A stretch of DNA of 22,969 nucleotides from CAZCTC01 sp964501335 (GTDB lineage: Bacteria; Chloroflexota; Anaerolineae; B4-G1; SLSP01): contig CAZCTC010000102.1 of the NCBI GenBank assembly GCA_964501335.1, positions 1-22,969 of the forward strand. Reading direction: 5' to 3'. A program made the position numbers and the translations under genes. This document shows positions 1 through 6,272 of the stretch, in pieces (the stretch's first letter is position 1; the number at the start of each line of letters is the position of its first letter). The notes beneath the pieces were generated by a model. The model ran no database searches. It was not told where the DNA came from and saw only the letters and a list, made by a program, of their open reading frames with translations.

Positions 1-116
1 AAAAACGATCTGTGCGAATAGCCCGGAAAAGCGGGAGAAAAAAGCCTGTATATTCGCGCGCAATAACACAGACAAAAACGATCTGTGCGAATAGCCCGGA
101 AAAGCGGGAGAAAAAA
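1..116 (+). repeat. Direct repeat of family A heads (43-nt identical block, 73-nt period)
   Basis: Bases 1-43 and 74-116 are identical, giving a 73-nt period. The block contains the family A head, including the short hairpin CCCG-GAAAAG-CGGG followed by an A-run. After the first block only a left-arm-like piece (TATTCGCGCGC) follows, with no matching right arm, so the first unit is a head plus a truncated hairpin. The second unit continues into a full family A copy. Confidence 0.8.
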
Positions 117-223
117 CATATTTTCGGCGGCTTTCTGAAGCCGCCGAAAATATGAATAAAAACAATCTCTCTCCCCCCATCCTGCGCGTCGTTTCTTACG
201 GAAAAAGCGCCTGTTGCGGGACG
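80..223 (+). repeat. Family A element, copy A1 (complete)
   Basis: Head at 80-116, long hairpin H2 at 118-152 and tail to 223. The H2 stem core is TTTTCGGCGGC paired with GCCGCCGAAAA. The tail holds the conserved GCGCGTCG block and ends TTGCGGGACG, so CGTC and GACG can pair as the base of H3. The element ends about 45 nt before the first gene. Confidence 0.8.
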
Positions 224-269
224 GTGCTCTGCCGATTGCGGGGTGTGAAATATCCCATACAATGGACCT

Positions 270-695
270 ATGACGAAATTAGCAGAATTGTTGGAAAGCG
301 GGGTGTCGGAGAACTTACCGAAGATTGCGCGGCAGTCGGTCAGATGGCTGTGGCATGGCGATTATTGGGATGGCCCTTTGAGCGGCATGCTTCTGTATCA
401 GGGCAAAGAATACTGGTTTCAGATGTTTGAAGAGAACGATGAACCTGATTCGACCGGCTTTTATCGGCGGTTCGCCGTCCTTGAATTGACGGAAGTGCAA
501 CTAAGGGAAGAACATTACTGGCATGAGTTGTTTCGAGAAAAGGTCGGCACGCACACCGATTACGACGAGGCCGGACGATGCGATCTGGGGGCCTTAAAGC
601 CCCAAGAGTTATGGCATGAGTTTTATGATGCTTACAAGGAGTGCACACCTTCTACTTATTTGGAAAATACCGTTATCGGATGGATGGAAATCTAA
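270..695 (+). CDS. Hypothetical protein, 141 aa
   Basis: I do not recognise a named family. The product is a small, acidic, soluble protein, rich in Trp and Tyr (for example WLWHGDYWDGPLSG near residues 26-39), with no signal peptide or membrane segment. Coding is supported by even composition over the full length and by close packing with the next gene (28 nt). The ATG at 270 has no convincing Shine-Dalgarno sequence, so the start is less certain than the stop. It is first in a run of four + strand genes (270-2171). Small acidic proteins in such runs are often immunity-like or chaperone-like, but nothing here proves that and no toxin gene is in view. Confidence 0.7.
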   Translation: MTKLAELLESGVSENLPKIARQSVRWLWHGDYWDGPLSGMLLYQGKEYWFQMFEENDEPDSTGFYRRFAVLELTEVQLREEHYWHELFREKVGTHTDYDEAGRCDLGALKPQELWHEFYDAYKECTPSTYLENTVIGWMEI

Positions 696-723
696 GCCTT
701 GCTGATTTAAGGAGACACAGTTG

Positions 724-1119
724 ATGACGACTAATCTGGATATAATTGCGGCGGCATTGAAACAGGTTCAGACCACCGGGACTCATCCTGACAGCAATTT
801 CGTCATTTTCAACATCGATACTTCTAAAAACTACTACGTGCAACTGGCAGTGGAGAGTAATCCGCAGAACGGATTACATGCCGAAGCGGTGAGCAATGAG
901 TTTTTAGATCCTGAAGCCCGGTTGGACCAGGAGCAAATCCGCCGGCTGCATTTATTGGGCTGGAAAGATCCTGAAAGCAGCCCTAATTATGAGCGGGATT
1001 GGATTGCGGCGACCGATGCCGATCGGTGGGCGATTGCCCGGGAAATCCTGCAAACCTGCGTGGATGTGTACGGCATGTCCCCTCATCATCAGCTGGACGT
1101 GATCACGGAAATTTCTTGA
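724..1119 (+). CDS. Small protein resembling the TY-Chap (YbjN/CesT-like chaperone) family, 131 aa
   Basis: The pattern YYVQLA ... LHAEAVSNEFL ... RLDQEQIRRLHLLGW, then a gap and NYERDW, resembles the TY-Chap group of YbjN/CesT-like peptide-binding proteins as I recall it. This comes from memory of the motif order, not from a search. An AAGGAG at 709-714 precedes both the ATG at 724 (9-nt spacing) and an in-frame TTG at 721 (6-nt spacing); ATG is preferred. The stop overlaps the next start (TGATG), implying translational coupling. Family members are thought to bind peptides in the cytoplasm; the partner here is unknown, though the coupled downstream protein is the obvious candidate. Confidence 0.75.
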   Translation: MTTNLDIIAAALKQVQTTGTHPDSNFVIFNIDTSKNYYVQLAVESNPQNGLHAEAVSNEFLDPEARLDQEQIRRLHLLGWKDPESSPNYERDWIAATDADRWAIAREILQTCVDVYGMSPHHQLDVITEIS

Positions 1120-1628
1120 TGGGCCATGAATCGATTCTTTACGGAGCGATTTGCGGGGCGGCCTGGAAGATCACCGATTATCATCGGCTGCAACTGCTTA
1201 ACGAAGCGGTTATTGCGGCGTTGCCGCCCCAGGATGAATGGCCCTTTTTGACGCGCCAGCTTTTTGCGTTGCCGGGCGGGACTCCTCAGGAGGGCCGGTA
1301 TCGCAGCCAGCTCATCCATTTTGGCGGCACTTTCAAGGCGATTGAATGGGAATGGGGCCCCTGGCTGGCCAAATTCGAGCAACTGTTGAGCCGCCTGTTT
1401 TGGCACGAGGTCTATCTCCATTTGCGTACGGAAGGCACAGTGGGCTCCTGGGATTATTATTACGAGGCCCTGGATGCCCGGGAATGCTTTTTTGAGCAGG
1501 AGCCGCCTCTGCCTGCGACGAAATGGCAGTTCACTGGCGGTCCCCGGCATTTTAATGAACAGGGATTGGATGGGGAGACTTTTCCTCAGACCTGGATTTA
1601 TTCCGCGGGGATATGGAGTGCAGGTTGA
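1119..1628 (+). CDS. Hypothetical protein, 169 aa
   Basis: The ATG at 1119 overlaps the stop of the preceding gene by one base. The open frame runs upstream to 999, but that part lies inside the previous gene, so the coupled ATG is the likely start. The protein is soluble with several aromatic clusters: AAWKITDYHRLQLLNEAV near the start, FGGTFKAIEWEWGPWLAKFE in the middle and a WDYYYEAL segment. I do not know a named domain. The pairing with a possible peptide-binding chaperone suggests the two work together, and a place among toxin-immunity type proteins is conceivable but not shown. The following flavodoxin gene begins 24 nt downstream. Confidence 0.72.
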   Translation: MGHESILYGAICGAAWKITDYHRLQLLNEAVIAALPPQDEWPFLTRQLFALPGGTPQEGRYRSQLIHFGGTFKAIEWEWGPWLAKFEQLLSRLFWHEVYLHLRTEGTVGSWDYYYEALDARECFFEQEPPLPATKWQFTGGPRHFNEQGLDGETFPQTWIYSAGIWSAG

Positions 1629-1652
1629 GCCTCTTCATGAAAGGAAGCTGTC

Positions 1653-2171
1653 ATGGACGATAAAATTTTGGTGACCTATGCCAGTCGTACCGGGACGACG
1701 GCCAGCATTGCCGAATATATCGCGAAAACTTTGATGATGAACGGATTGTCGGTGGCTTTGTTGCCGATGGAGGAAGTGAAGGATCTTTCCTCTTACTGTG
1801 CCGTGGTGGCCGGGAGCGCGGTCCGTAAATCCAAATGGCTGCCCGAGGCGGAACAATTTATCCAGACCCATCGGGCTGAGCTGATGAAGAAGCCTTTCGC
1901 CATCTTTTCGGTCTGTATTACGATGGCGATGGGAAACGATGAGAAATTCCGCACGGCGGTGAGAGGCTGGACCTCTTCAATTCGCGAGCAGGTTCGCCCG
2001 GTGAGCGAGGGGATATTCGCGGGAATGCTGGATTTCAAAAAGCTGCCCAGGGGATTGGATTCTCTGTTGCTGCGGCTGGCCGTCGCCTTGCGGATCTTCC
2101 CTAAAGGGGACCGCCGGGACTGGGAGGCGGTTCGTGTCTGGGCGGAAGAGCTGCCCGCGCTTTTGAAATAA
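1653..2171 (+). CDS. Flavodoxin domain protein (HemG-like short-chain flavodoxin), 172 aa
   Basis: A flavodoxin fold that should bind FMN in the cytoplasm and carry electrons. The N-terminal phosphate-binding loop YASRTGTTASIAEYIA (residues 9-24) is the typical T/S-rich FMN loop after a first beta strand, and the AVVAGSAVR segment near residue 50 fits the third strand. The C-terminal DWEAVRVWAEEL is shared with the second flavodoxin of the window (9725-10354), which is of the same type. Such proteins include menaquinone-dependent protoporphyrinogen oxidase (HemG) relatives, but no haem genes are nearby, so the specific reaction is unknown. AAGGAA at 1641-1646 gives a good ribosome site 6 nt before the ATG. 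Confidence 0.88.
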   Translation: MDDKILVTYASRTGTTASIAEYIAKTLMMNGLSVALLPMEEVKDLSSYCAVVAGSAVRKSKWLPEAEQFIQTHRAELMKKPFAIFSVCITMAMGNDEKFRTAVRGWTSSIREQVRPVSEGIFAGMLDFKKLPRGLDSLLLRLAVALRIFPKGDRRDWEAVRVWAEELPALLK

Positions 2172-2177
2172 AAAATA

Positions 2178-2262
2178 CCGGTGCCGTCAGCCCGGAAAAT
2201 GGAAGAAAAAAAGCCCGTGTTTTGGCGCGCTTTCTGAAGCGCGCCAAAACACAAAAAACGCA
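2178..2262 (+). repeat. Family A element, copy A2 (head and hairpin only)
   Basis: Head from about 2178, H2 at 2217-2252 with stem GTGTTTTGGCGCGC paired with GCGCGCCAAAACAC and loop sequence TTTCTGAA. The tail is missing; a short unrelated stretch (to 2280) separates it from copy A3. It begins just after the flavodoxin stop. Confidence 0.8.
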
Positions 2263-2283
2263 ATACCGCATAATTCACTCAGA

Positions 2284-2438
2284 TTTCACCGCAAAGGCGC
2301 CGAGGGCGCAGAGAAAAAAGTCCGTATTTTTGCGCGCATTCTTATGCGCGCAAAAATACAAACAAAAAAACTCTCTTTGCCTGCTTCGCACCGCGCGTCG
2401 CCTTTTACCGGGCAAAAACTCGTTGCGGGATGTTAAAA
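2284..2438 (+). repeat. Family A element, copy A3 (chimeric head)
   Basis: H2 at 2324-2359 (stem GTATTTTTGCGCGC paired with GCGCGCAAAAATAC, loop TCTT between A-T pairs) and a full tail to 2438. The usual head is replaced by TTCACCGCAAAGGCGCCGAG followed by GGCGCAGAG, which resembles the unrelated GCAAAGGCGC/GCAGAG repeat type common in many bacterial genomes. H3 base GCGTC pairs with GATGT through two G-T wobbles. Confidence 0.78.
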
Positions 2439-2445
2439 CCACCGA

Positions 2446-2474
2446 CCACACGGATAAAATTTATTCCGTCGTGG
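2446..2474 (-). terminator. Hairpin at the 3' end of the SIS gene
   Basis: CCAC-ACGGATAAA on the + strand pairs with TTTATTCCGTCGTGG, overlapping the stop codon at 2461-2463. The T-run after it on the minus strand is weak (GGTTTT about 12 nt on). It may act as a terminator together with the family A hairpins further on. Confidence 0.4.
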
Positions 2475-3510
2475 TGATTTTCTTCCCGCGTTCGAAGACG
2501 CCGGGTTTATGGTTGTTGCGTACGGCCAGAGCTACGGTGAGTACCTGAACCGGCAGAATTTCCAGGATAGGCAGGCCGGTATCGGATACTTCCGGCAGGG
2601 TGTAAAGCGACTCGCCGGTTCCTCTTTTGACCGTTTCCGCGCGTCCTCCCGCCTTGCAGATATCTTCGGCCAGACCGGCATTCAATGCCCGGCCCGCGCC
2701 GCTCCCTTCAAAGATCAGCGTCAACAGCGTCGGTGAAACCATCTCAAAGGGGCCATGGCGGAATGCCGCGCTGCTCATCCCCTCGGTCGGGAAATGGGCC
2801 GCCTCTTTGGTGATCAGCCCGCCGGTTCCTGCCGCCGCCAGTGAAGGTCCTCTGCCCGTCAGGATCAGATGGCGAATGCTTTCCAATGATTCGATGGCCG
2901 ACTCCAGGTAATTTTCCCAGCGGGAAAGATAGGCGGAGGTGGCTTCGACGGCGGCTTCAAGCTCCAGGAAGGTCGGCTGCGGGTCCTGGTGCGTCAACAG
3001 ATCTCCTAAGACGGTGAGTGCCGCCAGGGTGGCGAGATAAGTTTTACAGGAAACGGTCGCTTCATTCCCGGCCTGCGTCGTCATCAGCGCTTCGGCTTTG
3101 TGGGCCAGCGGACTGTCGGGGGTATTGGTCACGCCCAGTACCGGAACGCTGCCTTTTGTCAGCTCCAGCAGCCGGAGGATTTCGGCGCTGTAGCCGGATT
3201 GTGATACTGCGATGATCAATGTTTCCGGCGTGAGCGCCCGGGGGGCGAAGTGGATGAGTTCCGAGGTCTCGAACATTTCGGGATAGAGGCCCCGTTCGAT
3301 CAATGTAAGCCGTAAGGGATGCAGGGCATGATAAGAAGAGCCCATTCCCGTCAGGATAAGGCGTTTCAACGAGCCGTCGCCCAGACGGTCGGCTAACCGG
3401 TCGATCCTGTCGTCAGGCCGGGGCGATAGAGCGCTCAGGGTATCCCCCAGTGCTTCGGGTTGATGCAGAATGTCGTTGATATAAAGGTTGTCGGCAAGCA
3501 AAGGGTGCAT
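2461..3510 (-). CDS. SIS-domain sugar-phosphate isomerase (GlmS C-terminal-like / AgaS-like), 349 aa
   Basis: Two SIS domains (about residues 35-165 and 205-335) bind and isomerise phosphosugars such as fructose-6-phosphate/glucosamine-6-phosphate. Visible motifs are TGMGSS (54-59), SQSGYSAE (103-110), TGRGPS (218-223), then KEAAH with FRHGP (235-254), matching the GlmS isomerase half. The N-terminal glutaminase domain of GlmS, with its catalytic Cys, is absent, so the protein may act as a deaminase/isomerase or in amino-sugar catabolism rather than synthesis. The family-typical basic C-terminus (GKKITTTE) is present. AGGTG lies 7 nt before the ATG on the minus strand. It is divergent from the operon at 3630, and the 119-nt gap holds shared regulatory sites. 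Confidence 0.87.
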   Translation of the reverse strand: MHPLLADNLYINDILHQPEALGDTLSALSPRPDDRIDRLADRLGDGSLKRLILTGMGSSYHALHPLRLTLIERGLYPEMFETSELIHFAPRALTPETLIIAVSQSGYSAEILRLLELTKGSVPVLGVTNTPDSPLAHKAEALMTTQAGNEATVSCKTYLATLAALTVLGDLLTHQDPQPTFLELEAAVEATSAYLSRWENYLESAIESLESIRHLILTGRGPSLAAAGTGGLITKEAAHFPTEGMSSAAFRHGPFEMVSPTLLTLIFEGSGAGRALNAGLAEDICKAGGRAETVKRGTGESLYTLPEVSDTGLPILEILPVQVLTVALAVRNNHKPGVFERGKKITTTE

Positions 3511-3548
3511 GGTTCACCTGTTTTAATGATGTAAAGAGAAAAAATCCC

Positions 3549-3564
3549 TGTGATGTAGATCATA
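3549..3564. promoter_or_regulatory. CRP/FNR-family-like binding site in the divergent promoter region
   Basis: TGTGA-TGTAGA-TCATA differs from the CRP consensus TGTGA-N6-TCACA at one base, and its inner TGAT-N4-ATCA is also the FNR/DNR core. Its centre (3556.5) is about 41 nt upstream of the start expected from a TATTGT -10 box (3586-3591), the position of a class II activator. The promoter assignment is inference. Confidence 0.5.
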
Positions 3565-3591
3565 GTCTCGGGTAACCTTCCAGGGTATTGT

Positions 3592-3611
3592 ATAAGTATC
3601 CAGGTACTTAT
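3592..3611. promoter_or_regulatory. Perfect 7-6-7 inverted repeat upstream of the PEP-synthase-like operon
   Basis: ATAAGTA-TCCAGG-TACTTAT, 18 nt before the ATG at 3630. It overlaps the expected transcription start and sits just upstream of the GGGAGGT ribosome site. It could be a repressor operator or a small leader hairpin; the sequence does not decide which. Confidence 0.5.
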
Positions 3612-3629
3612 CAAATTTGGGAGGTTATC

Positions 3630-5327
3630 ATGGACGCTGACATTGCTGCACAAGGGACTGTGTTGATTCCTCCGGCCGATTTCCCGGTGAGTTGGTTGAA
3701 GCCTGAATGGGGTTCGTATCATTGGACCCGCGACCTCGAACATATCCCCGATCCCATTCTGCCCATGATGTACACTGCTTCGGGAGTGATGGCGGTTGCC
3801 AGCCGGGAGCGGGTGGCGCCGATCTATGAGGAGGCTATCGCCCAACGCTATGACTGGCTGATCAACAATTATCTCTACACGGCGGTTTTGCCCTTCCAGG
3901 GGAGTCCGGAAGAGATGGCGGCCCGGATCCGGCGGAACCGGGAACGGCTGATCTCGATCACTCTGCGTCTGGATGAGGTGTGGGAAAAAGAGTGGAAGCC
4001 GGCGATTGAATCCCATTGGGCCTTCTGGCGGGAATTTGATTTGGAAAATGCTGCGGATGAGGCGCTCCAGGCCCACACGGAAGAGAGCGTTCAGCGCGGC
4101 GCCCACCTTTATGAAATCCATTTCCGGATGGCGGCGCCGATGTGGTTTGCGCTCGATGAATTTGTCGTCTTCTACCGGGATCTTTTCCCGGAAAAAACGG
4201 AGCTGGATGCCTATCGGCTGTTGGAAGGCTTCGACAATAAAACGATGCTGATCGGGCGGGAACTCTGGCAATTGAGCCGGCTGGCGCGTGCGGCCGCTCC
4301 GGTCTATCGAGTTTTGACGGAGGAACCGACGGCACAGGTCTGCTCCTCTTTAGCGGGTTTTGCCGAAGGCCGGGCTTTTCTGGCCGGGTTGCACCGTTTC
4401 CTCGATACTTACGGCCATCGTTCCAATCTTTGGGACTGGTGCCGCCCTTCCTGGCATGACGATCCGACCCCGGTGATCAACAGTTTGAAGACGTACGTGG
4501 TCCAGCCCGACCGTGATTTGCCGGCCGAGCAGGCCGCTGCCGTGGCCCGGCGTGAGGCTGCTATTGCCGGGGCCCGGGAGGCGTTGGGGGGCTATCCCGA
4601 GCCGGTGGTGACCCGGTTTGAGCAGTTGCTCAAGGCGGCTCAGATAGCTCAGGTACTGACCGAGGACCATGCTTATTACACCGATTTCAACGGTTTCGGT
4701 TGGATTCACCGGGTTTTCTATGAATGGGGCCGGCGCTTTACTCTGGCCGGACGCCTCAATCAGCCCGACGATGTCTTTTACCTGAAGTTACAGGAGTTGC
4801 AGGCGATGATGGGCGATCCGACGATGGATTGCCGGGCGTTGACCCAACAGCGGCGGGCTGAAATTGCCTTTTGGGAAACGTACGAGGAGCCGCGGGAACT
4901 GGGCGTCCGTTCCGAGGCTCCTTTGTATGCCTATTCGCCCGAGGCGCGGCGCACCCTTCGTTATTTGCGGCTTTCCATTACCGAATCGGCCGCTGAGACC
5001 GAAGCCGGGAACGTTTTGCAGGGGCAGGCGGCTTCGAGCGGCAAAGTGCGCGGGCGGGCTCGCGTCATTCAAACGCTGGCCGAGGCCTATCGTTTGGAAA
5101 AGGGCGATATTCTGGTCACCGCGACGACCGGTCCTTCCTGGACGCCGCTTTTTCTTACGGTGGCTGGTGTCGTTACGGATATGGGGGGCGTGCTTTCTCA
5201 CAGTGCCATCGTTTCGCGCGAGTATCATCTCCCGGCTGTGGTGGGTACTTGCCGGGCCACGGAGCGGATTCAGGATGGTCAATGGATCGAAGTCGACGGC
5301 GATCAGGGAATTGTAACGCTCTTGTGA
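3630..5327 (+). CDS. PEP-utilising enzyme, helical region plus C-terminal phospho-histidine swivel domain, 565 aa
   Basis: The last ~85 residues form the swivelling domain of PEP synthase/pyruvate phosphate dikinase/rifampin phosphotransferase enzymes. The motif TDMGG-LSHSAIVSRE with His524 is the phosphate-carrying histidine. The preceding ~470 residues are mostly helical and resemble the middle (substrate-side) region of rifampin phosphotransferase-type proteins. It has no ATP-grasp domain of its own; that is supplied by the next gene, 13 nt downstream. GGGAGGT upstream fixes the ATG at 3630, although the open frame extends to a TTG at 3588. The substrate is unknown: pyruvate, a drug or another acceptor is possible. 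Control by the two upstream sites is likely. Confidence 0.85.
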   Translation: MDADIAAQGTVLIPPADFPVSWLKPEWGSYHWTRDLEHIPDPILPMMYTASGVMAVASRERVAPIYEEAIAQRYDWLINNYLYTAVLPFQGSPEEMAARIRRNRERLISITLRLDEVWEKEWKPAIESHWAFWREFDLENAADEALQAHTEESVQRGAHLYEIHFRMAAPMWFALDEFVVFYRDLFPEKTELDAYRLLEGFDNKTMLIGRELWQLSRLARAAAPVYRVLTEEPTAQVCSSLAGFAEGRAFLAGLHRFLDTYGHRSNLWDWCRPSWHDDPTPVINSLKTYVVQPDRDLPAEQAAAVARREAAIAGAREALGGYPEPVVTRFEQLLKAAQIAQVLTEDHAYYTDFNGFGWIHRVFYEWGRRFTLAGRLNQPDDVFYLKLQELQAMMGDPTMDCRALTQQRRAEIAFWETYEEPRELGVRSEAPLYAYSPEARRTLRYLRLSITESAAETEAGNVLQGQAASSGKVRGRARVIQTLAEAYRLEKGDILVTATTGPSWTPLFLTVAGVVTDMGGVLSHSAIVSREYHLPAVVGTCRATERIQDGQWIEVDGDQGIVTLL

Positions 5328-5340
5328 AAGGAGGTCGGCC

Positions 5341-6174
5341 ATGTTGGATATCTACTGGCTCGATACCCCATTTTGCCGTGATCCGTTGCGGGTGGGCGGC
5401 AAAGCCGCCGGGCTGGGGCGTCTGGCGTCCCGACATCCGGTTCCGCCGGGTTTCTGTCTGGCGGTCGGCCAGAACTTCAAGACGGACTCTTTCCCCCGGG
5501 AAGTGGCGCAGGCCTATGCCCGGCTCGGGGAAAAGTGCGGGGTTCCCCATCCGGCCGTTGCCGTTCGATCTTCTGCGGTGGATGAAGACGGCGCCGCGAA
5601 TTCTTTTGCCGGCCAGCATGAAAGTTACCTCAATGTCATTGGGGCTGAGGCCGTGACCGAGGCGATTTCCCGCTGTCTGGATTCGGCCCGTACAGAACGG
5701 GCGCAAGTTTATCGTCGTTCGCATGGATTGGAGGCGGCCGCTGGGGTCGCGGTGCTGGTGCAACAGCTGGTCATGGCCGATATTTCCGCGGTGGTTTTCA
5801 GCGCCGATCCGCGTACCGGAGATTCCGATCGGGTGGTGATCAATGCGACCTGGGGGTTGGGCGAAAGCCTCGTCGGGGGGACCGTGACGCCGGATCTGTA
5901 TGTGGTGCAAAAAGCGGATTTTGTTCTGCTCCGGCGGGAGATCGCGGATAAACAGCGGATGACGGTTGCCCGGCCGGCCGGCACCTGCGAAGTTCAGGTG
6001 CCCCGCTCCCTGCGGCAGGAGCCCGTGCTGGTGGCGGAACAAATTGCGGCGCTGGCGCAACTGGCGGTCACTCTGGAGGCGAGCCAGGGCCGGGCGGTCG
6101 ATCTGGAATGTGCCTTTCAGAAGGGGCGGCTTTACCTTTTGCAATGCCGCCCCATTACGACCCTGGAGGCGTAA
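5341..6174 (+). CDS. PEP/pyruvate-binding ATP-grasp domain protein (PPDK_N), 277 aa
   Basis: The ATP-binding half of a PEP-synthase-like enzyme. GGKAAGLGRL (19-28) holds the conserved nucleotide Lys; AVRSSAVDEDG and SFAGQHESYLNV (74-99) form the signature block; the end VDLECAF ... LQCRPIT matches the metal-binding and closing strand of the fold. It should use ATP to phosphorylate the swivel-domain His of the partner encoded at 3630-5327. At 277 aa it is slightly shorter than the usual ~310-residue domain. A strong AAAGGAGGT site just upstream and the 13-nt gap show co-expression. In single-chain relatives this domain is N-terminal, so the gene order is reversed here. Confidence 0.88.
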   Translation: MLDIYWLDTPFCRDPLRVGGKAAGLGRLASRHPVPPGFCLAVGQNFKTDSFPREVAQAYARLGEKCGVPHPAVAVRSSAVDEDGAANSFAGQHESYLNVIGAEAVTEAISRCLDSARTERAQVYRRSHGLEAAAGVAVLVQQLVMADISAVVFSADPRTGDSDRVVINATWGLGESLVGGTVTPDLYVVQKADFVLLRREIADKQRMTVARPAGTCEVQVPRSLRQEPVLVAEQIAALAQLAVTLEASQGRAVDLECAFQKGRLYLLQCRPITTLEA

Positions 6175-6216
6175 GAATTTGCTGTTTGTGTAGCATCCCG
6201 CCTGTCGTTGCGAGCT

Positions 6217-6240
6217 AACAAAAGCCTTTTGCGGGAGGCT
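6217..6240 (-). terminator. Intrinsic terminator of the PAS-STAS gene
   Basis: On the minus strand AGCCT-(8 nt)-AGGCT is followed by TTTTGTT, 33 nt after the stop of the PAS-STAS gene. The + strand gene 3630-6174 operon ends on the other side, so the 98-nt gap lies between convergent genes. Confidence 0.5.
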
Positions 6241-6272
6241 CAAAATGTCTTACGAACCGGTTGAACGCAGGA

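Noticed and set aside
152..430. Open frame of 92 codons (+) starting in the tail of copy A1
   Set aside because: It starts inside the repeat, has no ribosome site and overlaps the better-supported frame at 270-695.
5300..5345. Frameshift or assembly break separating one PEP-synthase-like gene into two
   Set aside because: The domain order is reversed relative to single-chain enzymes, and the second gene has its own strong ribosome site and start; a frameshift cannot give this.
6203..6246. Decayed family A tail (TTTTGCGGGAGGCTCAAAA resembles TTTGCGGGACGCTAAAA)
   Set aside because: Only about 17 positions agree and the same bases form a simple terminator for the PAS-STAS gene, so the terminator reading is preferred.
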